Below are positions 30,008 to 39,161 of a DNA stretch of 64,000 nt, one piece after another. A program made the translations under genes and the position numbers. The stretch comes from Saccharothrix saharensis (GTDB lineage: Bacteria; Actinomycetota; Actinomycetes; Mycobacteriales; Pseudonocardiaceae), in contig NZ_VFPP01000001.1 in the NCBI RefSeq assembly GCF_006716745.1, positions 4,836,001-4,900,000 on the forward strand, given 5' to 3'. Within the stretch, counting starts at the first letter, position 1. Each line of letters begins with the position of its first letter. Below the pieces are notes generated by a model. The model was not told the DNA's origin, did not search any database, and saw only the letters and a list, made by a program, of their open reading frames with translations.

Positions 30008-30621
30008 CGTTCCTCCAACTGACGTCCCTGTTGCACCTGCACATCGTTCAGTGGGACGTTCGCTTCTGCACCCTGGTTCCGGAGGTGCCCCAGAACTTTG
30101 GCGAGCTTGGCCCGTCCGCGGGCGCACCGCGACTTGACGGTGCCCTCCGCGATGCCCAGGAGCTGGGCCGTTTCCGCCACCGAGTAGCCCTCCACGTCGA
30201 CCAGCACGATCGGGGCGCGCTGCTCCTCGGGCAGCTCGTTGAGGGCGGCCTGGACCACCAGGCGGGTCTCGCGCTCGGCCATCGCGTCGCGCGGCGCGAC
30301 CGGCTCGCCGGGGCCCGCTTCGGGCAGCGGCACGGTCGGCCTGGTTTGTCGCCTGCGCATCCGGTCCAGGCAGGCGTTGACGACTATTCGGTGCAGCCAG
30401 GTCGTGACCTGGGACTCGGCCCGGAAGCTCGCGGCGGCGCGGAAGGCGGAGATGAACGCCTCCTGCAACGCGTCCGCGGCCTCTTCGGGGTCGCGCAACG
30501 TGCGCAGCGCGACGGCCCACATGCGATCCCGGTGCCTGCGCACGAGCTCGGAGAAGGCGTGCGGGTCACCCGCGGCGTGCGCCGTGATGAGGTCTGCGTC
30601 CGAGCTGGCTGCGGCGGTCAC
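30004..30621 (-). CDS. sigM: ECF RNA polymerase sigma factor SigM
   Basis: A 205-residue ECF sigma factor. Region 2 covers LVRRHRDRMWAVALRTLRDP and EEAADALQEAFISAFRAA with the -10-reading VTTWLHRIVVNACLD. Region 4 includes LPEEQRAPIVLVDVEGYSV and the HTH ETAQLLGIAEGTVKSRCARGRAKL. Orthologues in mycobacteria control surface and secreted proteins. GTG at 30621 lies seven bases after TAGGCT, so a leaderless mRNA from a housekeeping-type promoter is likely; no ECF-type autoregulatory promoter is obvious. Confidence 0.94.
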   Translation of the reverse strand: MTAAASSDADLITAHAAGDPHAFSELVRRHRDRMWAVALRTLRDPEEAADALQEAFISAFRAAASFRAESQVTTWLHRIVVNACLDRMRRRQTRPTVPLPEAGPGEPVAPRDAMAERETRLVVQAALNELPEEQRAPIVLVDVEGYSVAETAQLLGIAEGTVKSRCARGRAKLAKVLGHLRNQGAEANVPLNDVQVQQGRQLEER

Positions 30622-30679
30622 GCGGGGAGCCTATCGGGCTGGGACGACACCACTCCGATCACCTGCGAGGTGGACGGGC

Positions 30680-30713
30680 ACGGGTGGTGGGCACCGCGAC
30701 GCCCACCACCCGT
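30680..30713 (-). terminator. Terminator left over from a deleted gene
   Basis: A perfect 13-bp stem (ACGGGTGGTGGGC and complement) with 8-base loop lies directly after the stop codon of the minus-strand remnant (30725-30810). Confidence 0.6.
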
Positions 30714-30724
30714 CACTCCGGGGG

Positions 30725-30810
30725 TCAGTAGTGGAGCTGGATCCAGCTGATGGAGCAGCCGGTGTCGACGCCCGGCCCGGACTCGGCCGGCTTCCACAGC
30801 CCGTCGGCGC
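30725..30810 (-). pseudogene. C-terminal remnant of an unknown gene
   Basis: The minus strand reads ADGLWKPAESGPGVDTGC then SISWIQLHY and a TGA stop, followed by a terminator hairpin. No start is available: before codon ADG the frame runs into the opposite-strand TetR remnant. The peptide looks like the end of a real protein, perhaps a secreted one given the Cys and aromatic content. The family is not recognised. It ends exactly where the TetR remnant begins. Confidence 0.5.
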
Positions 30811-31240
30811 GAGGAGGACCCGGCCCTCGACCAGCACGAGGAGTCCACCGCGGGACTCGCCCGCACGGTCGCCGCACGGGAGGTCGGCCAGTCGGCGCCG
30901 ACCGCGCCCCGCACCGCGTTCGTGGCCGCCGCCGCCCGGCACGACCCGGTGATCGGGAGCCCCACCCTCACCGCGCGCCTGCGCGAGCTCCACGGCTCCC
31001 GCGAGGGAGCACCGGCCGCCACCCTCGCCGCCGGGACCGCCGCCGAACCGGTGGACATCACGCCCCGAGCCGTCGCCACGCAGCTCGGCGGCGCGCACCG
31101 GCTGCTGTTCGGCGAAGTGCCGCGGCTGACCGTCGAGGGGCACGACGACGCGCGCACTCGCGGCCACCGCGACGACGTCCGCCGAGCGCGTCTTCGCCCT
31201 GCTCGGACCCGCGCTGGGCGGCTACGCCCGCCGCGCGTGA
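30811..31240 (+). pseudogene. TetR-family regulator remnant (C-terminal ligand domain, frameshifted)
   Basis: The plus strand encodes a TetR/AcrR ligand-binding domain without its DNA-binding N-terminus. EEDPALDQHEESTAGLARTV opens it, followed by FVAAAARHDPVIGSPTLTAR, LRELHGSREGAPAATLAAGT and QLGGAHRLLFGEVPRLTVEG. About 31137-31150 the frame shifts by one base. The new frame continues TRALAATATTSAERVFALLG and PALGGYARRA to TGA at 31238-31240. Truncation plus frameshift make it non-functional. It lies between sigM and the MurJ-associated pseudokinase, where other actinobacteria have nothing comparable. Confidence 0.75.
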
Positions 31241-31243
31241 GGG

Positions 31244-32773
31244 CTACTGGGCGCGGGTGTAGACCAGTTCCGCGACCTCGGAGCGGTTGTTCTTGCCGCT
31301 GCCGCCGAGCTTGGTGATCCACACCAGCACGTGCTGGGTGGGCTCGTGGTCGCCGAGCTGGATCTGGGTCTGCCCCGCCGACAGCGTCGCCGTCGCGATG
31401 ACCTTCGTCTCCGGCAGCGGCGCGTTGGGCGCGCCCGCCACGCGGATCTCCACCACCGTGCCCTCGCTGGGCGACGTGATCGTCACCGACGACAGCTTCA
31501 CCGGCTCGGCGAAGCCGGCCATCAGCCCGATGCCGGGCTTGAGCGCCGGGAACGGCTGGAAGTAGTTCTCGGTCTGCCACACCGTGGTCGGGTTGTTGTC
31601 GACCGCGCGGTTGGCCCGGGTCGCGTTGTCGGGCTGGTTGGTCACGTCGTACACGCCGACGGACGCGGGCTGCACGGGACCGGCCGGCTGGGGCGGGGGC
31701 GGCGCGGGCTGGCCGCTCTGCCCCGGCGTGGTCGACTGGCCGATCACCACCGTCGGCCCGCCGCCGCGGGAGGGCTCGTCGCTGAAGAAGCTCACGATCT
31801 GCACGCCGAGCCAGACGACCACGGCCAGGGTCGCCACCGCGAGCACGGCCACGCTGATCATCAGCTTGCGCTTGTGGTCCTTGTCCCGGACCGGGCGCTG
31901 CGTGGTCCACACCGCGCCGTCGTCCGCCGGGTCGTCCTGGACCGGCTGGATCAGCGCGGTCTGCGCCTCCGACTGGGCGATCTGGTCCAGCACCTGCAGG
32001 ATCGCCGCGCTGGTGCGGATGCCGCCGACGCTGGTGTCCTCCAGGCTGCGCACGGCGACCGACGACAGCTCGTGCGGCACGTACGGGTGCAGCGCGCTCG
32101 GCGCGAGCACGGAGCCGTCCGGTCCCGTGGGCGCGACGGGCACGCCGTCCGGGCCGTTGGGCAGCGCCCACTTCCCGGTCAGCAGCAGGTACAGGATCGC
32201 GCCCAGGCCCTTGACGTCGTCGCGGGCGATGGCCTCCGGCCGGGGCCCCGGGAACGCGAGCCGCAGCCTGCCGTCCGACGTCACGCGGATGCGCTGCGGG
32301 TGGTCCGCGCCGAGCACGAGACCCGCGTGGTGCGCGCCCTCGATCGCCGCGCCCAGCGGCTCCAGCAGCCGGGTCGCCGCGCCCGCCGGCAGCGGGCCCT
32401 CGGCCACCAGGTCGAGCAGGTCGGTGCCCTGGGTCCACTCGGCCACGATCACCGCGAGGATGCCCTCGTCGAGCCGGATCCCCGCGCCGGGGGTCAGCAC
32501 GTCGATCACCCGCGAAACACCCGGGTGGGTGAAGCTGGCGGCGTGCATCGCGCGTTCGGCGGTCCGCTTGGCGCGGCCCGCGGCGGCGTGGTCGGCGGGG
32601 TCGCCCACCAGCACGGTCAGCGCGACGTCCCGGTTGAGCTGCCCGTCCCGGGCTCGCCACAGGTGCGCGTCGCACCGCCGGTCCACACCCGACTGCGCCA
32701 GCAGCCGGTACCGGCCGTCGCCGATCACCCCGCCGGGCACCAGCGAGGTGTTCTGGATCGGACCGCTGCTCAC
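31244..32773 (-). CDS. MurJ-associated pseudokinase, single-pass membrane protein
   Basis: A 509-residue protein. Residues 15-270 have a protein-kinase-like fold (VIGDGRYRLLAQSGVDRRC at the position of the glycine loop, AILYLLLTGKWALP) but lack HRD and DFG motifs, so catalysis is unlikely. A membrane helix (LMISVAVLAVATLAVVVWLG, about residues 305-330) and a Pro-rich linker lead to an extracytoplasmic discoidin-like domain (DNNPTTVWQTENYFQPFP, TITSPSEGTVVEIRVAG). In mycobacteria this pseudokinase is fused to MviN/MurJ and recruits FhaA; here it is a separate gene directly downstream of murJ. Confidence 0.88.
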   Translation of the reverse strand: MSSGPIQNTSLVPGGVIGDGRYRLLAQSGVDRRCDAHLWRARDGQLNRDVALTVLVGDPADHAAAGRAKRTAERAMHAASFTHPGVSRVIDVLTPGAGIRLDEGILAVIVAEWTQGTDLLDLVAEGPLPAGAATRLLEPLGAAIEGAHHAGLVLGADHPQRIRVTSDGRLRLAFPGPRPEAIARDDVKGLGAILYLLLTGKWALPNGPDGVPVAPTGPDGSVLAPSALHPYVPHELSSVAVRSLEDTSVGGIRTSAAILQVLDQIAQSEAQTALIQPVQDDPADDGAVWTTQRPVRDKDHKRKLMISVAVLAVATLAVVVWLGVQIVSFFSDEPSRGGGPTVVIGQSTTPGQSGQPAPPPPQPAGPVQPASVGVYDVTNQPDNATRANRAVDNNPTTVWQTENYFQPFPALKPGIGLMAGFAEPVKLSSVTITSPSEGTVVEIRVAGAPNAPLPETKVIATATLSAGQTQIQLGDHEPTQHVLVWITKLGGSGKNNRSEVAELVYTRAQ

Positions 32774-32810
32774 GGGGCCGAGGGTACGTGACCGGGTCGG
32801 GTCGCAGGGG

Positions 32811-34424
32811 TCATCGGCGACCCACCAAACGACTGATCTTGGCGACGGCCGGCTTCACCTCGGGTACTCGGAACAGCGCCAGCAGCAGGAAGCTGCCCGG
32901 CAACCCGACGATCGTCTGGATCGCCACCTCGACCCAGGCACCCGCGACGGGGGACTCGATCCCCAGGCCTCCGACGACCGCCCACGCGAGCCCGGTCGCC
33001 GCGCCGAACGCGATCGCGGACGCCACGACCGTGAGGCAGATCGTCCACGCCGTGTAACCGGTGCGCAGCCGGCCGAGCCGCAACCGCAGCCACAGCTGGC
33101 CCACCAGGGCGCCGACCACGAAGCTCAGCGACATCGCGATCGACACGCCGACCGCCAGCTTGTCCGGTGGCGAGAACGCCAGGAACCCGTACAGCAGGCC
33201 GATCCGCACCACCACGATGATCGCCTGGATGATCGTCGGCGTCCGGGCGTCCTTCAAGGCGTAGAACACCCGCAGTTGCAGCAGCGTGATGGCGTAGGGC
33301 ACCAGCCCGAACGCCGACAGCGCCAGCGCCGTGCCGATCGCCTCGCCGCCCTCGACGCCGGACGCGCCGAGCGAGAACACCGCCAGGCCGATCGACACGC
33401 CCGACACCGTCATCAGCGCGCTGAACGGCATCAGCAGGATCGACGACATCCGGTTGCCGAACGCCAGGTCGCCGACCAGCGCGTCGGTGTCGTGCGCCGC
33501 CGCCGCGCGGCTCATCTTCGGCATCAGCGCGGTCAGCAGCGACACGCCGAGCACGCCGTAGGGCACCTGGGCGATCAGCCACTGCATGTTGTAGACGGTG
33601 ATCGCGCCGCGGTCGTGCGTGGCGACCTTGGTCAGCACGACCATGCTGACGAAGCCGAGCGCCACGTACAGCAGCACCCAGAACGCCAGGCCGCCGAACT
33701 CCGACAGCCGCCGGTCCCAGCCCCACCGCCAGCGGAACCGGAACCCGGTCCGGCGCAGCGCGGGGACCAGCACGGACGCCTGCACGGCCACGCCCAGCAT
33801 CGTGCCCAGGCCGAGGACGAGCAGCTTCGGCTCGCCCATCCGCACCGGGTCGAGGGAGATCTCGCCCGGCATCAGCCAGTAGACGCCCAGCGTGATGATC
33901 ACCACGACGTTGTTCAGCACCGGTGCCCACGTGGGCAGGCCGAACACGTGCCGGGTGTTGAGGATCGCGCCGATCAGCGCGGACAGCCCGTAGAACACGA
34001 TGCCCGGCAGCACCAGGTACGCGAACGCGGTGACCAGCTCGGGCTCGGCGTCGGACGAGTCGATGAACAGCGCCGTCAGCAGCGGCGCGCACGCGACCGC
34101 GATGAGCGTGCCGATGCCGAGGACCACCGCCGACATGGTGATCATCCACTGGGCGTAGGACTCGCCGCGGTCGCCGTCCTCCTTCTCGGCGCGCACCAGC
34201 AGCGGGATGGCCACGCTGGTCAGCACGCCGCCGAGCAGCAACTCGTTGATCATCGTCGGCAGCGTGGTGGCGACCTGGTAGGAGTCGTTCAGGGCGTCGA
34301 CGCCGAGGATCGCGATCAGCAGCAGCTTGGACAGCAGCCCGGAGGCGCGGCTGACGATCGTGGCGACGGCCATCGAGCCGCTGGCGCGCGCCAGCGACGG
34401 GCCCTGCGGCTGTTCCTGCGTCAC
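32811..34424 (-). CDS. murJ: Lipid II flippase MurJ (MviN family)
   Basis: A 537-residue polytopic protein with about 14 hydrophobic helices and MVF-family signatures: ATIVSRASGLLSKLLLIAIL at the start, PTMINELLLGGVLTSVAIPL, LVLPGIVFYGLSALIGAILN, FWVLLYVALGFVSMVVLTKV. It exports lipid II for peptidoglycan synthesis. GTG at 34424 (MTQEQPQG) is chosen 14 bases after the DUF6049 stop; a TTG overlapping that stop at 34442 is possible. Same order as Rv3908-Rv3911. Confidence 0.95.
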   Translation of the reverse strand: MTQEQPQGPSLARASGSMAVATIVSRASGLLSKLLLIAILGVDALNDSYQVATTLPTMINELLLGGVLTSVAIPLLVRAEKEDGDRGESYAQWMITMSAVVLGIGTLIAVACAPLLTALFIDSSDAEPELVTAFAYLVLPGIVFYGLSALIGAILNTRHVFGLPTWAPVLNNVVVIITLGVYWLMPGEISLDPVRMGEPKLLVLGLGTMLGVAVQASVLVPALRRTGFRFRWRWGWDRRLSEFGGLAFWVLLYVALGFVSMVVLTKVATHDRGAITVYNMQWLIAQVPYGVLGVSLLTALMPKMSRAAAAHDTDALVGDLAFGNRMSSILLMPFSALMTVSGVSIGLAVFSLGASGVEGGEAIGTALALSAFGLVPYAITLLQLRVFYALKDARTPTIIQAIIVVVRIGLLYGFLAFSPPDKLAVGVSIAMSLSFVVGALVGQLWLRLRLGRLRTGYTAWTICLTVVASAIAFGAATGLAWAVVGGLGIESPVAGAWVEVAIQTIVGLPGSFLLLALFRVPEVKPAVAKISRLVGRR

Positions 34425-34438
34425 CGTGGTTGTTCCGC

Positions 34439-36700
34439 TCAACTCGTGCTCGACCTCTCCGGCGTGACCTCGCTCGCGTCGTTCGGCACCTGCGCGGACG
34501 CGGCCCGCGCGGCGCGCACCCGGCGGTAGATGCGCCGGGCGGACAGCAGCACCAGCGCGGCGCCCGCCAGGCCGGTGATGACGACCGTGATCGTCCCGTA
34601 CGCGGAGGACGACACCTCCAACCGGGCCCGTTCGCCCAGCTCGACACCACTGGTGGTGACCAGGCGGACGTGCACCGGGAACCGCCCGGACCGCTGCACC
34701 TCCACCGGTACCCGCACCAGGCGGTCGCCACGCGCGGGCAGCTCGATGTCGGTGAGGTCCTTGGCCACGATGCCCGGTGTGTCCTCGATCACGATCCGGA
34801 CCGTGACCCGCACGTCGAGCCGGTTCTTGATGGACAGCGGGATCGGGCTGTCGCCCGAACCGAGCAGGATCGGGCTGTTCGGCTCGGTCACGGTGACCTG
34901 GTCCCGCAGCCCGTCGAGCTGCGTGCGGCCCACCGCCAGCGCGGCGCGCGCACCGTCCTCGTTGCCGCGCCACGCGCCCGACACCGCGCGCAGCAGTGCC
35001 AACCGCAGCGGGTCGACCAGGTCGGCCGGCTCGGCGGACTCCGCGTCCGGCTGGCTCATCGACTCCGCGAGCTGGTGCAGCCGGCTCCACGACTCGGCGA
35101 CCGACGCGGTCACGGTCGGCGGCACCTCGCGGGCGCCCGCGTCGACCGGGTAGCTCAGCGCGGCGGTCTGCTCCGGCGGTGACGCGAGCAGCGACTCCAG
35201 CGCGACCGGCGTCGCGAACCCGCCTCCGACCAGGGACTTCGCCGTGCGCAGCAGCAGGTCGACCTCGCCGGTCGGCGCGTTCCACCGGCGCGGCGGCGTG
35301 ACGACCACGTGCTGGCCCGTGCTCTGGAACCCGGCCCGGAACGTGAGCGCGGCCAGCGCGTTCTGCACCGACACCGGCCGGGTCTCGCTGGGCGTGGTCA
35401 CGCCCGCGACCGGCCGGGTCGTCGCCGCGCCCTGCAACGCGTCGGACACCATGCCGTCGACGCGCACGGCGGTGACCGGCTTGCCCTCGGCGACGTCGAA
35501 CCGCACCGGACCGGTGCCGGGGGTGCCCGCCACGGCCGACTGGTCGAGCACCAGGGACGTGACGCCGCGGGCGGTCAGGTTCGCCAGCGTCGGCTGGTCG
35601 AGCACGCCGTCCTCGGGCCAGACCAGCCCCGACGTCGGCTGCACGCCCAGCACCCGGCGGACCACCTCGGCGCCCGCCAGCGAGAGGTCGAGCAGTCCGG
35701 TGAGCTCGGCGCGGGACAGCGCGACGAGGTCGGCGTCCGCGTCCGGCAGCGCGATCACGCACCGGCCGGCGGCCAGCAGCCGCAACCGGTCGCGCCACAT
35801 CCCGGCGGCGCTCTTGCCCTTGCCCGCGCCCTGGCCGCTGACCTCGTAGCCCTGGCTCATCGCCTCGACCGTGCGCAGCAGGTCCGGGTCGACGGCCAGG
35901 CACACGCCGGTGCCCAGCGGGCTGGTCAAGGCGGACTCGTAGGCCATGAGCAGCCCGTACAGCCGCCCGCCCATGGCCAGCGAGCCGGCCAGCTCGTCGT
36001 CGGCGAGGACGGGCGGGTTCTCGTTGACCAGGCGCGGCCGGTCGGCCAGCGGCCAGAGCAGGGTGAGCTTCGCGGGGTTGGCGGGCGGGGTCGGCGCCTG
36101 CCCGCCGGGCATCGCGAGCACCGGCAGCAGGGTGCTCAGCGCGGCCAGGCGGGCGCGGCCGCCGTAGTCGGGGACGCCGTTGATGTTGGCCAGGATCGGG
36201 TAGATGCCGGGCTCGGTGATCCGCAGCGAGGTCGGGTCCGTGCCGCGCAACGGCACGGTGAGCCGGAACGGCTTGGACTCGTTCTGCTCGAGGCGGTCGG
36301 TGACCGGGGTGAAGTTCGGCTGCACGACCTCGGCGTCGGTCGGCTCGCGCAGCGCCTTGCGGACCTGCTCCTCGCTGGTCAGCGGCTGGCCGCGCTCCAG
36401 GCGCAGCTCGATGTCCTCCAGGGCCCGGTCGCCGACGTTGACGACCTTGCCGGAGATGGTGATCGAGTCCGGGCCGTCGGCGGTGACCACCCGGGGGGTC
36501 ATCTCCTCGACGTCCAGGCGCAGCCACACCTGCGACTGCTGGCCCGGTTGGCTCGACAGCGCCCGGGTCGCCCACACCTGGGTCGCGGGCGCGGGCCGGA
36601 CGGGCAGGCGCCCCCCGTCGACGGGCGCGGCGGGCGCGGCGGACGCGGTGGTCACGAGGAGGACCCCCGCCGCCGCCAGAGCGGACAGCAGCCGTTTCAC
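34439..36700 (-). CDS. DUF6049 family secreted membrane-anchored protein
   Basis: A 753-residue protein equivalent by position to Rv3909. GTG at 36700 overlaps the MutT4-like stop (GTGA) and begins a clear signal peptide ([20 protein letters not shown] then AAPAAP). The large extracytoplasmic region includes beta-rich segments ([20 protein letters not shown]) and a middle part resembling a glycosidase-like barrel fold ([20 protein letters not shown]). One C-terminal transmembrane helix ([20 protein letters not shown]) is followed by [11 protein letters not shown]. Function is unknown. Co-transcription with murJ suggests a role in envelope assembly. Confidence 0.85.
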   Translation of the reverse strand: MKRLLSALAAAGVLLVTTASAAPAAPVDGGRLPVRPAPATQVWATRALSSQPGQQSQVWLRLDVEEMTPRVVTADGPDSITISGKVVNVGDRALEDIELRLERGQPLTSEEQVRKALREPTDAEVVQPNFTPVTDRLEQNESKPFRLTVPLRGTDPTSLRITEPGIYPILANINGVPDYGGRARLAALSTLLPVLAMPGGQAPTPPANPAKLTLLWPLADRPRLVNENPPVLADDELAGSLAMGGRLYGLLMAYESALTSPLGTGVCLAVDPDLLRTVEAMSQGYEVSGQGAGKGKSAAGMWRDRLRLLAAGRCVIALPDADADLVALSRAELTGLLDLSLAGAEVVRRVLGVQPTSGLVWPEDGVLDQPTLANLTARGVTSLVLDQSAVAGTPGTGPVRFDVAEGKPVTAVRVDGMVSDALQGAATTRPVAGVTTPSETRPVSVQNALAALTFRAGFQSTGQHVVVTPPRRWNAPTGEVDLLLRTAKSLVGGGFATPVALESLLASPPEQTAALSYPVDAGAREVPPTVTASVAESWSRLHQLAESMSQPDAESAEPADLVDPLRLALLRAVSGAWRGNEDGARAALAVGRTQLDGLRDQVTVTEPNSPILLGSGDSPIPLSIKNRLDVRVTVRIVIEDTPGIVAKDLTDIELPARGDRLVRVPVEVQRSGRFPVHVRLVTTSGVELGERARLEVSSSAYGTITVVITGLAGAALVLLSARRIYRRVRAARAASAQVPNDASEVTPERSSTS

Positions 36701-37215
36701 GCCGACTCCGCCCCGTCCGCCTGGAACTCGGCGAGCAGTTCGGCGGCTCGGCGCACCAGTCGACGCTCGTCCGCGTAGGCGAGCCGGTCGTCCAGTTCGC
36801 CCAGGGGCACCCACGCCACCTCGGTGACCTCCACGTCTTCGTCGGAAAGCTCGCCGCCCAGCGCTTCCAGCAGGAAGTGGTGGACGGTCTTGTGCACCCG
36901 CCGGTCCTCGGCGACGAACCAGTAGTCGATCGAGCCGAGCGGGCGCAGGACCCTGCTATGAATACCGGTCTCCTCGGCGACCTCGCGCACCGCGGTCTGT
37001 TCCGCGGTCTCGCCCGCCTCGATGTGGCCCTTCGGCAGCGACCACAGCAACCGCCCGCGCCGGTCCAGCCGCCCGATGATCGCGGCGACGTGCTGCTCGA
37101 AGTCCAGCACCAGTCCGCCCGCCGAGGTCTCGTCGACGGTCTTCAGCCTTCGGCCGCGACGCCGGTTCCGGCGCCTCGGCTTGGGACCGCCGGAGCGACC
37201 GGACGACTGGGGCAT
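36697..37215 (-). CDS. NUDIX hydrolase, MutT4-like
   Basis: A 172-residue protein. A basic N-terminal tail ([19 protein letters not shown]) precedes the Nudix fold with a full Nudix box, [20 protein letters not shown] and TGI, at about residues 62-84. Position matches mutT4 (Rv3908), next to the Rv3909-murJ block and divergent from pcnA. ATG at 37215 is chosen because TACCAT, a plausible -10, lies six bases upstream, implying a leaderless mRNA; a GTG at 37245 is in frame. The substrate is not predictable. Confidence 0.87.
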   Translation of the reverse strand: MPQSSGRSGGPKPRRRNRRRGRRLKTVDETSAGGLVLDFEQHVAAIIGRLDRRGRLLWSLPKGHIEAGETAEQTAVREVAEETGIHSRVLRPLGSIDYWFVAEDRRVHKTVHHFLLEALGGELSDEDVEVTEVAWVPLGELDDRLAYADERRLVRRAAELLAEFQADGAESA

Positions 37216-37333
37216 GCCCTGATGGTAGTGGCGACCAGCGTTCACCGGACGTGACAGCCCGGTGGCGGGAGGTGATCAACAAGGTGGTCAAGTCGTTCGG
37301 AGCGGCGGCCGCGGACCAGTAGGCTGGCTCCTC

Positions 37334-38806
37334 GTGTCCGGACCCCTCGCCTCCGCCGCCACTCCGCCTGAGCAGGACAATGCCGTGGTGGAACTGCTGA
37401 GCGCCCTCCCCGTCGCCGAGGAACTGGCCGCCCGCTTCGCCGCGGCCGGTCACCGCCTGTACCTGGTGGGCGGCAGCGTGCGGGACGCCATGATCGGGCG
37501 GCTGTCCGGCGACCTCGACTTCACCACCGACGCCCGGCCGCCGCGGATCATGGCGCTGCTCAAGGGCTGGGCGGACGCGATCTGGGACACCGGCATCGCG
37601 TTCGGCACGGTCGGCGCGACCAAGCACGGTCAGACCGTGGAGATCACCACGTTCCGCGCCGACAGCTACGACGGCGTCACCCGCAACCCCGAGGTGACCT
37701 TCGGCGACAGCATCGAGGGCGACCTGGTCCGGCGCGACTTCACCGTCAACGCGATGGCCTACGACGTGGTGAACCGGCAGCTCATCGACCCGACCGGCGG
37801 CCGCGAGGCGCTGCGGGCGGGTGTCCTGGACACCCCGGCGACCCCGCAGGAGTCGTTCTCCGACGACCCGCTGCGGATGCTGCGCGCGGCCCGGTTCACC
37901 TCCCAGCTCGGCTTCGCCGTCGCGCCCCGGGTGCTGGAGGCGATGGCGGCCATGGCCGGCGAGCTGACCCGCATCACCGCCGAGCGCGTGCAGGTCGAGC
38001 TGTCCAAGCTGCTCACCGGCGCGCACCCGCGCGCGGGCGTGGAGCTGATGGTCGAGGCGAAGCTGGCCGACGTGGTGCTGCCCGAGCTGCCCGCGATGAA
38101 GCTGGAGATCGACGAGCACCACCAGCACAAGGACGTGTTCCACCACTCGCTGGTCGTGCTCGACCAGGCCATCGACCTGGAGGCGGCGGACCCGGACGGC
38201 GGCGCCGAGCCGGACCTGGTGCTGCGGCTGGCCGCGTTGCTGCACGACATCGGCAAGCCGGACACCCGGCGGTTCGAGGAGGGCGGCGGCGTGTCGTTCC
38301 ACCACCACGAGGTGGTCGGGGCGAAGATGGTCCGCAAGCGTTTGCGCGCGTTGAAGTACTCGAAGGAGATCGTCGAGGACGTCGCCCAGCTCGTGTACCT
38401 CCACCTGCGCTTCCACGGCTACGGGAGCGGCGAGTGGACCGACTCGGCGGTCCGCCGGTACGTCACCGACGCGGGTCACCTGCTCCCCCGCCTGCACAAG
38501 CTGGTCCGCGCCGACTGCACGACGCGCAACCGGCGCAAGGCCAACGCGCTGCAGCGCACGTACGACGACCTGGAGCGCCGCATCGAGCGGATCGCCGCCG
38601 AGGAGGACCTCAAGCGGGTCCGACCGGACCTGGACGGCAACGAGATCATGCGGCTGCTGGGCCTGCCACCCGGGCCGATGGTCGGCAAGGCGTGGAAGTT
38701 CCTCAAGGAGCTGCGCCTGGACCGCGGCCCGCTGGACCACGACGAGGCGGTCGCCGAGCTGCTGGCGTGGGCGCGTGCGGAGGGTGTCCAGCCGCCGGGC
38801 GACTGA
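37334..38806 (+). CDS. pcnA: CCA tRNA nucleotidyltransferase / poly(A) polymerase family
   Basis: A 490-residue class II nucleotidyltransferase that adds or repairs tRNA 3' CCA. The catalytic head has LYLVGGSVRDAMIGR, DLDFTTDARP and FGTVGATKHGQTVEITTFRA. RNA-binding neck motifs are RRDFTVNAMAYD and EESFSDDPLRMLRAARF-like DDPLRMLRAARFTSQ. A C-terminal HD domain (LAALLHDIGKPDTR, VSFHHHEVVGAKM) suggests phosphohydrolase activity. GTG at 37334 lies nine bases after TAGGCT, consistent with a leaderless transcript. Matches Rv3907c by position. Confidence 0.94.
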   Translation: MSGPLASAATPPEQDNAVVELLSALPVAEELAARFAAAGHRLYLVGGSVRDAMIGRLSGDLDFTTDARPPRIMALLKGWADAIWDTGIAFGTVGATKHGQTVEITTFRADSYDGVTRNPEVTFGDSIEGDLVRRDFTVNAMAYDVVNRQLIDPTGGREALRAGVLDTPATPQESFSDDPLRMLRAARFTSQLGFAVAPRVLEAMAAMAGELTRITAERVQVELSKLLTGAHPRAGVELMVEAKLADVVLPELPAMKLEIDEHHQHKDVFHHSLVVLDQAIDLEAADPDGGAEPDLVLRLAALLHDIGKPDTRRFEEGGGVSFHHHEVVGAKMVRKRLRALKYSKEIVEDVAQLVYLHLRFHGYGSGEWTDSAVRRYVTDAGHLLPRLHKLVRADCTTRNRRKANALQRTYDDLERRIERIAAEEDLKRVRPDLDGNEIMRLLGLPPGPMVGKAWKFLKELRLDRGPLDHDEAVAELLAWARAEGVQPPGD

Positions 38807-38903
38807 CACCAAGTGACCAATCTCGTACTTTTGGCCTGGCCAGTGACAGCCTGTTGCGAGACCATGACTGTGTGCGTCAACCGCGCACTGGGGGTGGTGT
38901 CGT

Positions 38904-39161
38904 ATGAACGCTTGGGGACTGTCCGAGGGGGGCACCCGGGCGCAAGGGCTGGATGAGCTGTCCGACCGGCAACGGGCCGTGCTCCGCTGCCTGGCCAGGG
39001 GGCTCGCGGACCACGAGATAGCGCGGGTGCTGGCGTTGAGCCAGCACCAGGTGGGGGCGGTGGTGTCGGAGATCCTGCGCGCGTTGAACCTGCGGGACCG
39101 GATGGCGGCGGTGGTCTACGCCCACGAGACGGGGATCATCCGCCTGCCCCTACCGCGCTGA
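38904..39161 (+). CDS. Solo LuxR-type HTH protein
   Basis: An 85-residue protein consisting almost only of a GerE/LuxR helix-turn-helix: LDELSDRQRAVLRCLARGLA, DHEIARVLALSQHQVGAVVS, EILRALNLRDRMAAVVYAHE. No receiver or ligand domain precedes it. ATG at 38904 follows GGGGGTGG at about ten bases. Its 3' end overlaps the convergent MFS gene by 12 bases. Similar stand-alone LuxR domains regulate development in actinobacteria, but the target here is unknown. Confidence 0.78.
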   Translation: MNAWGLSEGGTRAQGLDELSDRQRAVLRCLARGLADHEIARVLALSQHQVGAVVSEILRALNLRDRMAAVVYAHETGIIRLPLPR

